Part shown: piece after piece, positions 26,101 through 38,382 of the stretch
Layout of the letters: each line of letters starts with the position of its first letter
Numbering within the stretch: the first letter of the stretch is position 1
DNA from: Micromussa lordhowensis
Taxonomy: Eukaryota > Cnidaria > Anthozoa > Scleractinia > Lobophylliidae
Length of the DNA stretch: 64,000 bases
Reading direction: 5' to 3'
Assembly: GCA_964020085.1 (NCBI GenBank)
Contig: OZ026604.1
Coordinates: 25,963,697 to 26,027,696 of the forward strand
Made by a program: the position numbers and the translations under genes
Notes under the pieces: model-generated
Database searches by the model: none
The model's input: only the letters and a program-made list of their open reading frames with translations
What the model was told of the DNA's origin: nothing

Positions 26101-26662
26101 AGTATCGGAGCTGCGCGAAATCTCGCACTATGCTAATCAGCCCGCAGATCCCCAGGCGTGGCCGGCTGGCTGACTCGTTTGCCGAGCTTGACGCGTGTCG
26201 CAACTTGGCAAACTAATGGCACCAAAGCACTCCTGGGGTGGGTCCGGGTCCACATGCAAAGTTTCGGAGCTGCGCGACATCTCGCACTATGCTAACCAGC
26301 CCGTTTGCTAATTAGCCGAACTTTGCGCGCGTCGCAACTTTGCAAACTAATACCACCAAAGCACTCCCGGGGTCGGTCCGGGTCCACATGCGAAGTATCG
26401 GAGCTGCGCGAAATCTCGCACTATGCTAATCAGCCCGTAGATCCCCAGGCGTGGCCGGCTGGCTGACTCGTTAGCCGAGCTTGACGCGTGTCGCAACTTG
26501 GCAAACTAATGGCACCAAAGCACTCCTGGGGTGGGTCCGGGTCCACATGCAAAGTTTCGGAGCTGCGTGACATCTCGCACTATGCTAACCAGCCCGTTTG
26601 CTAATTAGCCGAACTTTGCGCGCGTCGCAACTTTGCAAACTAATACCACCAAAGCACTCCCG
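23147..26662 (+). repeat. 12-dimer block, copy 1 (3516 bp)
   Basis: Dimer units 79-90. It carries an ordered series of private variants: GTCAAAATG (23455), CTCTCAC (24074), GGCACACT, GGAGCAGCG (24647), GCATGGCCAGC, CAGCCTGTT, CCACTAAAG, AATGTGAAG, TAATGAGCC, GTTAGCTGAG, GCGTGACAT, AATACGACC, B-type CTCCCAC, CGTTTGCCG and CCCGTAGAT. The same series recurs 3516 bp (12 x 293) downstream. Boundaries are set to unit starts: unit 78 and its counterpart unit 90 differ, and units 91 and 103 differ. Confidence 0.9.
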
Positions 26663-29600
26663 GGGTCGGTCCGGGTCCAAATGCGAAGTATCGGAGCTGC
26701 GCGAAATCTCCCACTATGCTAATCAGCCCGCAGATCCCCAGGCGTGGCCGGCTGGCTGACTCGTTAGCCGAGCTTGACGCGTGTCGCAACTTGGCAAACT
26801 AATGGCACCAAAGCACTCCTGGGGTGGGTCCGGGTCCACATGCAAAGTTTCGGAGCTGCGCGACATCTCGCACTATGCTAACCAGCCCGTTTGCTAATTA
26901 GCCGAACTTTGCGCGCGTCGCAACTTTGCAAACTAATACCACCAAAGCACTCCCGGGGTCGGTCCGGGTCAAAATGCGAAGTATCGGAGCTGCGCGAAAT
27001 CTCCCACTATGCTAATCAGCCCGCAGATCCCCAGGCGTGGCCGGCTGGCTGACTCGTTAGCCGAGCTTGACGCGTGTCGCAACTTGGCAAACTAATGGCA
27101 CCAAAGCACTCCTGGGGTGGGTCCGGGTCCACATGCAAAGTTTCGGAGCTGCGCGACATCTCGCACTATGCTAACCAGCCCGTTTGCTAATTAGCCGAAC
27201 TTTGCGCGCGTCGCAACTTTGCAAACTAATACCACCAAAGCACTCCCGGGGTCGGTCCGGGTCCAAATGCGAAGTATCGGAGCTGCGCGAAATCTCCCAC
27301 TATGCTAATCAGCCCGCAGATCCCCAGGCGTGGCCGGCTGGCTGACTCGTTAGCCGAGCTTGACGCGTGTCGCAACTTGGCAAACTAATGGCACCAAAGC
27401 ACTCCTGGGGTGGGTCCGGGTCCACATGCAAAGTTTCGGAGCTGCGCGACATCTCGCACTATGCTAACCAGCCCGTTTGCTAATTAGCCGAACTTTGCGC
27501 GCGTCGCAACTTTGCAAACTAATACCACCAAAGCACTCCCGGGGTCGGTCCGGGTCCAAATGCGAAGTATCGGAGCTGCGCGAAATCTCTCACTATGCTA
27601 ATCAGCCCGCAGATCCCCAGGCGTGGCCGGCTGGCTGACTCGTTAGCCGAGCTTGACGCGTGTCGCAACTTGGCACACTAATGGCACCAAAGCACTCCTG
27701 GGGTGGGTCCGGGTCCACATGCAAAGTTTCGGAGCTGCGCGACATCTCGCACTATGCTAACCAGCCCGTTTGCTAATTAGCCGAACTTTGCGCGCGTCGC
27801 AACTTTGCAAACTAATACCACCAAAGCACTCCCGGGGTCGGTCCGGGTCCAAATGCGAAGTATCGGAGCTGCGCGAAATCTCGCACTATGCTAATCAGCC
27901 CGCAGATCCCCAGGCGTGGCCGGCTGGCTGACTCGTTAGCCGAGCTTGACGCGTGTCGCAACTTGGCAAACTAATGGCACCAAAGCACTCCTGGGGTGGG
28001 TCCGGGTCCACATGCAAAGTTTCGGAGCTGCGCGACATCTCGCACTATGCTAACCAGCCCGTTTGCTAATTAGCCGAACTTTGCGCGCGTCGCAACTTTG
28101 CAAACTAATACCACCAAAGCACTCCCGGGGTCGGTCCGGGTCCAAATGCGAAGTATCGGAGCAGCGCGAAATCTCCCACTATGCTAATCAGCCCGCAGAT
28201 CCCCAGGCATGGCCAGCTGGCTGACTCGTTAGCCGAGCTTGACGCGTGTCGCAACTTGGCAAACTAATGGCACCAAAGCACTCCTGGGGTGGGTCCGGGT
28301 CCACATGCAAAGTTTCGGAGCTGCGCGACATCTCGCACTATGCTAACCAGCCCGTTTGCTAATTAGCCGAACTTTGCGCGCGTCGCAACTTTGCAAACTA
28401 ATACCACCAAAGCACTCCCGGGGTCGGTCCGGGTCCAAATGCGAAGTATCGGAGCTGCGTGAAATCTCGCACTATGCTAATCAGCCCGCAGATCCCCAGG
28501 CGTGGCCGGCTGGCTGACTCGTTAGCCGAGCTTGACGCGTGTCGCAACTTGGCAAACTAATGGCACCAAAGCACTCCTGGGGTGGGTCCGGGTCCACATG
28601 CAAAGTTTCGGAGCTGCGCGACATCTCGCACTATGCTAACCAGCCTGTTTGCTAATTAGCCGAACTTTGCGCGCGTCGCAACTTTGCAAACTAATACCAC
28701 TAAAGCACTCCCGGGGTCGGTCCGGGTCCAAATGTGAAGTATCGGAGCTGCGCGAAATCTCGCACTATGCTAATGAGCCCGCAGATCCCCAGGCGTGGCC
28801 GGCTGGCTGACTCGTTAGCCGAGCTTGACGCGTGTCGCAACTTGGCAAACTAATGGCACCAAAGCACTCCTGGGGTGGGTCCGGGTCCACATGCAAAGTT
28901 TCGGAGCTGCGCGACATCTCGCACTATGCTAACCAGCCCGTTTGCTAATTAGCCGAACTTTGCGCGCGTCGCAACTTTGCAAACTAATACCACCAAAGCA
29001 CTCCCGGGGTCGGTCCGGGTCCACATGCGAAGTATCGGAGCTGCGCGAAATCTCGCACTATGCTAATCAGCCCGCAGATCCCCAGGCGTGGCCGGCTGGC
29101 TGACTCGTTAGCTGAGCTTGACGCGTGTCGCAACTTGGCAAACTAATGGCACCAAAGCACTCCTGGGGTGGGTCCGGGTCCACATGCAAAGTTTCGGAGC
29201 TGCGTGACATCTCGCACTATGCTAACCAGCCCGTTTGCTAATTAGCCGAACTTTGTGCGCGTCGCAACTTTGCAAACTAATACGACCAAAGCACTCCCGG
29301 GGTCGGTCCGGGTCCAAATGCGAAGTATCGGAGCTGCGTGAAATCTCGCACTATGCTAATCAGCCCGCAGATCCCCAGGCGTGGCCGGCTGGCTGACTCG
29401 TTAGCCGAGCTTGACGCGTGTCGCAACTTGGCAAACTAATGGCACCAAAGCACTCCTGGGGTGGGTCCGGGTCCACATGCAAAGTTTCGGAGCTGCGCGA
29501 CATCTCCCACTATGCTAACCAGCCCGTTTGCTAATTAGCCGAACTTTGCGCGCGTCGCAACTTTGCAAACTAATACCACCAAAGCACTCCCGGGGTCGGT

Positions 29601-30178
29601 CCGGGTCCAAATGCGAAGTATCGGAGCTGCGCGAAATCTCGCACTATGCTAATCAGCCCGCAGATCCCCAGGCGTGGCCGGCTGGCTGACTCGTTTGCCG
29701 AGCTTGACGCGTGTCGCAACTTGGCAAACTAATGGCACCAAAGCACTCCTGGGGTGGGTCCGGGTCCACATGCAAAGTTTCGGAGCTGCGCGACATCTCG
29801 CACTATGCTAACCAGCCCGTTTGCTAATTAGCCGAACTTTGCGCGCGTCGCAACTTTGCAAACTAATACCACCAAAGCACTCCCGGGGTCGGTCCGGGTC
29901 CACATGCGAAGTATCGGAGCTGCGCGAAATCTCGCACTATGCTAATCAGCCCGTAGATCCCCAGGCGTGGCCGGCTGGCTGACTCGTTAGCCGAGCTTGA
30001 CGCGTGTCGCAACTTGGCAAACTAATGGCACCAAAGCACTCCTGGGGTGGGTCCGGGTCCACATGCAAAGTTTCGGAGCTGCGTGACATCTCGCACTATG
30101 CTAACCAGCCCGTTTGCTAATTAGCCGAACTTTGCGCGCGTCGCAACTTTGCAAACTAATACCACCAAAGCACTCCCG
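26663..30178 (+). repeat. 12-dimer block, copy 2 (3516 bp)
   Basis: Dimer units 91-102, directly adjacent to copy 1 and matching it marker by marker at an offset of 3516 bp. By eye I found three differences: A at 25314 against G here (28830), C at 25549 against A here (29065), and C at 25740 against T at 29256. This is a recent tandem duplication of 12 dimers, as expected from one unequal exchange. Confidence 0.9.
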
Positions 30179-31350
30179 GGGTCGGTCCGGGTCCAAATGC
30201 GAAGTATCGGAGCTGCGCGAAATCTCGCACTATGCTAATCAGCCCGCAGATCCCCAGGCGTGGCCGGCTGGCTGACTCGTTAGCCGAGCTTGACGCGTGT
30301 CGCAACTTGGCAAACTAATGGCACCAAAGCACTCCTGGGGTGGGTCCGGGTCCACATGCAAAGTTTCGGAGCTGCGCGACATCTCGCACTATGCTAACCA
30401 GCCCGTTTGCTAATTAGCCGAACTTTGCGCGCGTCGCAACTTTGCAAACTAATACCACCAAAGCACTCCCGGGGTCGGTCCGGGTCCAAATGCGAAGTAT
30501 CGGAGCTGCGCGAAATCTCGCACTATGCTAATCAGCCCGCAGATCCCCAGGCGTGGCCGGCTGGCTGACTCGTTAGCCGAGCTTGACGCGTGTCGCAACT
30601 TGGCAAACTAATGACACCAAAGCACTCCTGGGGTGGGTCCGGGTCCACATGCAAAGTTTCGGAGCTGCGCGACATCTCGCACTATGCTAACCAGCCCGTT
30701 TGCTAATTAGCCGAACTTTGCGCGCGTCGCAACTTTGCAAACTAATACCACCAAAGCACTCCCGGGGTCGGTCCGGGTCCAAATGCGAAGTATCGGAGCT
30801 GCGCGAAATCTCGCACTATGCTAATCAGCCCGCAGATCCCCAGGCGTGGCCGGCTGGCTGACTCGTTAGCCGAGCTTGACGCGTGTCGCAACTTGGCAAA
30901 CTAATGACACCAAAGCACTCCTGGGGTGGGTCCGGGTCCACATGCAAAGTTTCGGAGCTGCGCGACATCTCGCACTATGCTAACCAGCCCGTTTGCTAAT
31001 TAGCCGAACTTTGCGCGCGTCGCAACTTTGCAAACTAATACCACCAAAGCACTCCCAGGGTCGGTCCGGGTCCAAATGCGAAGTATCGGAGCTGCGCGAA
31101 ATCTCGCACTATGCTAATCAGCCCGCAGATCCCCAGGCGTGGCCGGCTGGCTGACTCGTTAGCCGAGCTTGACGCGTGTCGCAACTTGGCAAACTAATGA
31201 CACCAAAGCACTCCTGGGGTGGGTCCGGGTCCACATGCAAAGTTTCGGAGCTGCGCGACATCTCGCACTATGCTAACCAGCCCGTTTGCTAATTAGCCGA
31301 ACTTTGCGCGCGTCGCAACTTTGCAAACTAATACCACTAAAGCACTCCCG
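29007..31350 (+). repeat. Source segment for the downstream partial copies, units 99-106
   Basis: This segment overlaps the end of the 12-dimer copy 2 and continues into units with CTAATGACACC (30614, 30907, 31200) and CTCCCAGGG (31057). Its marker order (CCACATGCG with GCTGAG; GCGTGAAAT; CGTTTGCCG; CCCGTAGAT with GCGTGACAT; then the GACACC units) is the template recognised again at 31644 and at 35160. It also has CCACTAAAG at 31338, not seen in the next copy. Confidence 0.8.
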
Positions 31351-31643
31351 GGGTCGGTCCGGGTCCAAATGCGAAGTATCGGAGCTGCGCGAAATCTCGC
31401 ACTATGCTAATCAGCCCGCAGATCCCCAGGCGTGGCCGGCTGGCTGACTCGTTAGCCGAGCTTGACGCGTGTCGCAACTTGGCAAACTAATGGCACCAAA
31501 GCACTCCTGGGGTGGGTCCGGGTCCACATGCAAAGTTTCGGAGCTGCGCGACATCTCGCACTATGCTAACCAGCCCGTTTGCTAATTAGCCGAACTTTGC
31601 GCGCGTCGCAACTTTGCAAACTAATACCACCAAAGCACTCCCG

Positions 31644-33693
31644 GGGTCGGTCCGGGTCCACTGCGAAGTATCGGAGCTGCGCGAAATCTCGCACTATGCT
31701 AATCAGCCCGCAGATCCCCAGGCGTGGCCGGCTGGCTGACTCGTTAGCTGAGCTTGACGCGTGTCGCAACTTGGCAAACTAATGGCACCAAAGCACTCCT
31801 GGGGTGGGTCCGGGTCCACATGCAAAGTTTCGGAGCTGCGTGACATCTCGCACTATGCTAACCAGCCCGTTTGCTAATTAGCCGAACTTTGCGCGCGTCG
31901 CAACTTTGCAAACTAATACGACCAAAGCACTCCCGGGGTCGGTCCGGGTCCAAATGCGAAGTATCGGAGCTGCGTGAAATCTCGCACTATGCTAATCAGC
32001 CCGCAGATCCCCAGGCGTGGCCGGCTGGCTGACTCGTTAGCCGAGCTTGACGCGTGTCGCAACTTGGCAAACTAATGGCACCAAAGCACTCCTGGGGTGG
32101 GTCCGGGTCCACATGCAAAGTTTCGGAGCTGCGCGACATCTCGCACTATGCTAACCAGCCCGTTTGCTAATTAGCCGAACTTTGCGCGCGTCGCAACTCT
32201 GCAAACTAATACCACCAAAGCACTCCCGGGGTCGGTCCGGGTCCACATGCGAAGTATCGGAGCTGCGCGAAATCTCGCACTATGCTAATCAGCCCGTAGA
32301 TCCCCAGGCGTGGCCGGCTGGCTGACTCGTTAGCCGAGCTTGACGCGTGTCGCAACTTGGCAAACTAATGGCACCAAAGCACTCCTGGGGTGGGTCCGGG
32401 TCCACATGCAAAGTTTCGGAGCTGCGTGACATCTCGCACTATGCTAACCAGCCCGTTTGCTAATTAGCCGAACTTTGCGCGCGTCGCAACTTTGCAAACT
32501 AATACCACCAAAGCACTCCCGGGGTCGGTCCGGGTCCAAATGCGAAGTATCGGAGCTGCGCGAAATCTCGCACTATGCTAATCAGCCCGCAGATCCCCAG
32601 GCGTGGCCGGCTGGCTGACTCGTTAGCCGAGCTTGACGCGTGTCGCAACTTGGCAAACTAATGGCACCAAAGCACTCCTGGGGTGGGTCCGGGTCCACAT
32701 GCAAAGTTTCGGAGCTGCGCGACATCTCGCACTATGCTAACCAGCCCGTTTGCTAATTAGCCGAACTTTGCGCGCGTCGCAACTTTGCAAACTAATACCA
32801 CCAAAGCACTCCCGGGGTCGGTCCGGGTCCAAATGCGAAGTATCGGAGCTGCGCGAAATCTCGCACTATGCTAATCAGCCCGCAGATCCCCAGGCGTGGC
32901 CGGCTGGCTGACTCGTTAGCCGAGCTTGACGCGTGTCGCAACTTGGCAAACTAATGACACCAAAGCACTCCTGGGGTGGGTCCGGGTCCACATGCAAAGT
33001 TTCGGAGCTGCGCGACATCTCGCACTATGCTAACCAGCCCGTTTGCTAATTAGCCGAACTTTGCGCGCGTCGCAACTTTGCAAACTAATACCACCAAAGC
33101 ACTCCCGGGGTCGGTCCGGGTCCAAATGCGAAGTATCGGAGCTGCGCGAAATCTCGCACTATGCTAATCAGCCCGCAGATCCCCAGGCGTGGCCGGCTGG
33201 CTGACTCGTTAGCCGAGCTTGACGCGTGTCGCAACTTGGCAAACTAATGACACCAAAGCACTCCTGGGGTGGGTCCGGGTCCACATGCAAAGTTTCGGAG
33301 CTGCGCGACATCTCGCACTATGCTAACCAGCCCGTTTGCTAATTAGCCGAACTTTGCGCGCGTCGCAACTTTGCAAACTAATACCACCAAAGCACTCCCA
33401 GGGTCGGTCCGGGTCCAAATGCGAAGTATCGGAGCTGCGCGAAATCTCGCACTATGCTAATCAGCCCGCAGATCCCCAGGCGTGGCCGGCTGGCTGACTC
33501 GTTAGCCGAGCTTGACGCGTGTCGCAACTTGGCAAACTAATGACACCAAAGCACTCCTGGGGTGGGTCCGGGTCCACATGCAAAGTTTCGGAGCTGCGCG
33601 ACATCTCGCACTATGCTAACCAGCCCGTTTGCTAATTAGCCGAACTTTGCGCGCGTCGCAACTTTGCAAACTAATACCACCAAAGCACTCCCA
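31644..33693 (+). repeat. Third partial copy, with one dimer deleted
   Basis: Units 108-114 repeat the series of units 99-106. The first markers lie 9 dimers downstream of their source (GCTGAG 29113 to 31749, 2636 bp). Later ones lie 8 dimers downstream (CGTAG 29954 to 32297, GACACC 30614 to 32957, CCCAGGG 31057 to 33400, all 2343 bp). One dimer was therefore lost. Unit 109 has the A half of unit 100 and the B half of unit 101, so the exchange lies in late A or early B. A one-base deletion (CCACTGCG, near 31659) is private to this copy. Confidence 0.82.
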
Positions 33694-34279
33694 GGGTCGG
33701 TCCGGGTCCAAATGCGAAGTATCGGAGCTGCGCGAAATCTCGCACTATGCTAATCAGCCCGCAGATCCCCAGGCGTGGCCGGCTGGCTGACTCGTTAGCC
33801 GAGCTTGACGCGTGTCGCAACTTGGCAAACTAATGGAACCAAAGCACTCCTGGGGTGGGTCCGGGTCCACATGCAAAGTTTCGGAGCTGCGCGACATCTC
33901 GCACTATGCTAACCAGCCCGTTTGCTAATTAGCCGAACTTTGCGCGCGTCGCAACTTTGCAAACTAATACCACCAAAGCACTCCCGGGGTCGGTCCGGGT
34001 CCAAATGCGAAGTATCGGAGCTGCACGAAATCTCGCACTATGCTAATCAGCCCGCAGATCCCCAGGCGTGGCCGGCTGGCTGACTCGTTAGCCGAGCTTG
34101 ACGCGTGTCGCAACTTGGCAAACTAATGGCACCAAAGCACTCCTGGGGTGGGTCCGGGTCCACATGCAAAGTTTCGGAGCTGCGCGACATCTCGCACTAT
34201 GCTAACCAGCCCGTTTGCTAATTAGCCGAACTTTGCGCGCGTCGCAACTTTGCAAACTAATACCACCAAAGCACTCCCG

Positions 34280-34866
34280 GGGTCGGTCCGGGTCCAAATG
34301 CGAAGTATCGTAGCTGCGCGAAATCTCCCACTATGCTAATCAGCCCGCAGATCCCCAGGCGTGGCCGGCTGGCTGACTCGTTAGCCGAGCTTGACGCGTG
34401 TCGCAACTTGGCAAACTAATGGCACCAAAGCACTCCTGGGGTGGGTCCGGGTCCACATGCAAAGTTTCGGAGCTGCGCGACATCTCGCACTATGCTAACC
34501 AGCCCGTTTGCTAATTAGCCGAACTTTGCGCGCGTCGCAACTTTGCAAACTAATACCACCAAAGCACTCCCGGGGTCGGTCCAGGTCCAAATGCGAAGTA
34601 TCGGAGCTGCGCAAAAATCTCCCACTATGCTAATCAGCCCGCAGATCCCCAGGCGTGGCCGGCTGGCTGACTCGTTAGCCGAGCTTGACGCGTGTCGCAA
34701 CTTGGCAAACTAATGGCACCAAAGCACTCCTGGGGTGGGTCCGGGTCCACATGCAAAGTTTCGGAGCTGCGCGACATCTCGCACTATGCTAACCAGCCCG
34801 TTTGCTAATTAGCCGAACTTTGCGCGCGTCGCAACTTTGCAAACTAATACCACCAAAGCACTCCCG
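34280..34866 (+). repeat. Two-dimer segment with one-base insertion, copy 1
   Basis: Units 117-118 return to CTCCCAC at A site 48 amid CTCGCAC neighbours. Unit 118 carries GGTCCAGGTCC (34583) and GCGCAAAAATC, a one-base insertion near 34613 that makes the unit 294 bp. The same linked pair recurs exactly 3223 bp (11 x 293) downstream. CGTAGCTG near 34311 is private to this copy. Confidence 0.85.
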
Positions 34867-35159
34867 GGGTCGGTCCGGGTCCAAATGCGAAGTATCGGAG
34901 CTGCGCGAAATCTCGCACTATGCTAATCAGCCCGCAGATCCCCAGGCGTGGCCGGCTGGCTGACTCGTTAGCCGAGCTTGACGCGTGTCACAACTTGGCA
35001 AACTAATGGAACCAAAGCACTCCTGGGGTGGGTCCGGGTCCACATGCAAAGTTTCGGAGCTGCGCGACATCTCGCACTATGCTAACCAGCCCGTTTGCTA
35101 ATTAGCCGAACTTTGCGCGCGTCGCAACTTTGCAAACTAATACCACCAAAGCACTCCCG

Positions 35160-36916
35160 GGGTCGGTCCGGGTCCAAATGCGAAGTATCGGAGCTGCGTG
35201 AAATCTCGCACTATGCTAATCAGCCCGCAGATCCCCAGGCGTGGCCGGCTGGCTGACTCGTTAGCCGAGCTTGACGCGTGTCGCAACTTGGCAAACTAAT
35301 GGCACCAAAGCACTCCTGGGGTGGGTCCGGGTCCACATGCAAAGTTTCGGAGCTGCGCGACATCTCCCACTATGCTAACCAGCCCGTTTGCTAATTAGCC
35401 GAACTTTGCGCGCGTCGCAACTTTGCAAACTAATACCACCAAAGCACTCCCGGGGTCGGTCCGGGTCCAAATGCGAAGTATCGGAGCTGCGCGAAATCTC
35501 GCACTATGCTAATCAGCCCGCAGATCCCCAGGCGTGGCCGGCTGGCTGACTCGTTAGCCGAGCTTGACGCGTGTCGCAACTTGGCAAACTAATGGCACCA
35601 AAGCACTCCTGGGGTGGGTCCGGCTCCACATGCAAAGTTTCGGAGCTGCGCGACATCTCGCACTATGCTAACCAGCCCGTTTGCTAATTAGCCGAACTTT
35701 GCGCGCGTCGAACTTTGCAAACTAATACCACCAAAGCACTCCCGGGGTCGGTCCGGGTCCACATGCGAAGTATCGGAGCTGCGCGAAATCTGGCACTATG
35801 CTAATCAGCCCGCAGATCCCCAGGCGTGGCCGGCTGGCTGACTCGTTAGCCGAGCTTGACGCGTGTCGCAACTTGGCAAACTAATGGCACCAAAGCACTC
35901 CTGGGGTGGGTCCAGGTCCACATGCAAAGTTTCGGAGCTGCGTGACATCTCGCACTATGCTAACCAGTCCGTTTGCTAATTAGCCGAACTTTGCGCGCGT
36001 CGCAACTTTGCAAACTAATACCACCAAAGCACTCCCGGGGTCGGTCCGGGTCCAAATGCGAAGTATCGGAGCTGCGCGAAATCTCGCACTATGCTAATCA
36101 GCCCGCAGATCCCCAGGCGTGGCCGGCTGGCTGACTCGTTAGCCGAGCTTGACGCGTGTCGCAACTTGGCAAACTAATGGCACCAAAGCACTCCTGGGGT
36201 GGGTCCGGGTCCACATGCAAAGTTTCGGAGCTGCGCGACATCTCGCACTATGCTAACCAGCCCGTTTGCTAATTAGCCGAACTTTGCGCGCGTCGCAACT
36301 TTGCAAACTAATACCACCAAAGCACTCCCGGGGTCGGTCCGGGTCCAAATGCGAAGTATCGGAGCTGCGCGAAATCTCGCACTATGCTAATCAGCCCGCA
36401 GATCCCCAGGCGTGGCCGGCTGGCTGACTCGTTAGCCGAGCTTGACGCGTGTCGCAACTTGGCAAACTAATGGCACCAAAGCACTCCTGGGGTGGGTCCG
36501 GGTCCACATGCAAAGTTTCGGAGCTGCGCGACATCTCGCACTATGCTAACCAGCCCGTTTGCTAATTAGCCGAACTTTGCGCGCGTCGCAACTTTGCAAA
36601 CTAATACCACCAAAGCACTCCCGGGGTCGGTCCGGGTCCAAATGCGAAGTATCGGAGCTGCGCGAAATCTCGCACTATGCTAATCAGCCCGCAGATCCCC
36701 AGGCGTGGCCGGCTGGCTGACTCGTTAGCCGAGCTTGACGCGTGTCGCAACTTGGCAAACTAATGACACCAAAGCACTCCTGGGGTGGGTCCGGGTCCAC
36801 ATGCAAAGTTTCGGAGCTGCGCGACATCTCGCACTATGCTAACCAGCCCGTTTGCTAATTAGCCGAACTTTGCGCGCGTCGCAACTTTGCAAACTAATAC
36901 CACCAAAGCACTCCCA
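35160..36916 (+). repeat. Fourth partial copy, units 120-125
   Basis: The marker order of units 100-105 recurs 20 dimers on: GCGTGAAAT with B-type CTCCCAC (unit 120), CCACATGCG with GCGTGACAT (unit 122), two plain units, and CTAATGACACC with CTCCCAGGG ending unit 125 (36764, 36916). Several source markers are missing (CGTTTGCCG, CCCGTAGAT), and private changes are present (GGCTCCAC near 35624, CTGGCAC near 35791, CAGTCCG near 35967). It is older or has been partly converted. A one-base deletion near 35710 (CGTCGAACT) is private. Confidence 0.65.
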
Positions 36917-37502
36917 GGGTCGGTCCGGGTCCAAATGCGAAGTATCGGAGCTGCGCGAAATCTCGCACTATGCTAATCAGCCCGCAGATCCCCAGGCGTG
37001 GCCGGCTGGCTGACTCGTTAGCCGAGCTTGACGCGTGTCGCAACTTGGCAAACTAATGGCACCAAAGCACTCCTGGGGTGGGTCCGGGTCCACATGCAAA
37101 GTTTCGGAGCTGCGCGACATCTCGCACTATGCTAACCAGCCCGTTTGCTAATTAGCTGAACTTTGCGCGCGTCGCAACTTTGCAAACTAATACCACCAAA
37201 GCACTCCCGGGGTCGGTCCGGGTCCAAATGCGAAGTATCGGAGCTGCACAAAATCTTGCACTATGCTAATCAGCCCGCAGATCCCCAGGCGTGGCCGGCT
37301 GGCTTACTCGTTAGCCGAGCTTGACGCGTGTCGCAACTTGGCAAACTAATGGCACCAAAGCACTCCTGGGGTGGGTCCGGGTCCACATGCAAAGTTTCGG
37401 AGCTGCGCGACATCTCGCACTTTGCTAACCAGCCCGTTTGCTAATTAGCCGAACTTTGCGCGCGTCGCAACTTTGCAAACTAATACCACCAAAGCACTCC
37501 CG

Positions 37503-38089
37503 GGGTCGGTCCGGGTCCAAATGCGAAGTATCGGAGCTGCGCGAAATCTCCCACTATGCTAATCAGCCCGCAGATCCCCAGGCGTGGCCGGCTGGCTGAC
37601 TCGTTAGCCGAGCTTGACGCGTGTCGCAACTTGGCAAACTAATGGCACCAAAGCACTCCTGGGGTGGGTCCGGGTCCACATGCAAAGTTTCGGAGCTGCG
37701 CGACATCTCGCACTATGCTAACCAGCCCGTTTGCTAATTAGCCGAACTTTGCGCGCGTCGCAACTTTGCAAACTAATACCACCAAAGCACTCCCGGGGTC
37801 GGTCCAGGTCCAAATGCGAAGTATCGGAGCTGCGCAAAAATCTCCCACTATGCTAATCAGCCCGCAGATCCCCAGGCGTGGCCGGCTGGCTGACTCGTTA
37901 GCCGAGCTTGACGCGTGTCGCAACTTGGCAAACTAATGGCACCAAAGCACTCCTGGGGTGGGTCCGGGTCCACATGCAAAGTTTCGGAGCTGCGCGACAT
38001 CTCGCACTATGCTAACCAGCCCGTTTGCTAATTAGCCGAACTTTGCGCGCGTCGCAACTTTGCAAACTAATACCACCAAAGCACTCCCG
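37503..38089 (+). repeat. Two-dimer segment with one-base insertion, copy 2
   Basis: Units 128-129 have the same CTCCCAC, GGTCCAGGTCC (37806) and GCGCAAAAATC insertion (near 37836) as units 117-118, at an offset of 3223 bp. Identical descent is far likelier than two independent identical insertions. Intervening units 126-127 do not match their expected counterparts well; unit 127 has many private changes (GCACAAAATCTTGC, GGCTTACTCG, CACTTTGC). The duplication is therefore partly overwritten. Confidence 0.8.
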
Positions 38090-38382
38090 GGGTCGGTCCG
38101 GGTCCAAATGCGAAGTATCGGAGCTGCGCGAAATCTCGCACTATGCTAATCAGCCCGCAGATCCCCAGGCGTGGCCGGCTGGCTGACTCGTTAGCCGAGC
38201 TTGACGCGTGTCGCAACTTGGCAAACTAATGGCACCAAAGCACTCCTGGGGTGGGTCCGGGTCCACATGCAAAGTTTCGGAGCTGCGCGACATCTCGCAC
38301 TATGCTAACCAGCCCGTTTGCTAATTAGCCGAACTTTGCGCGCGTCGCAACTTTGCAAACTAATACCACCAAAGCACTCCCG

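Noticed and set aside
34515..34700. 61-codon open frame on the minus strand, also at 37738-37923
   Set aside because: Both result from the one-base insertion in units 118 and 129. They are identical because the units are duplicated, not because of coding constraint.
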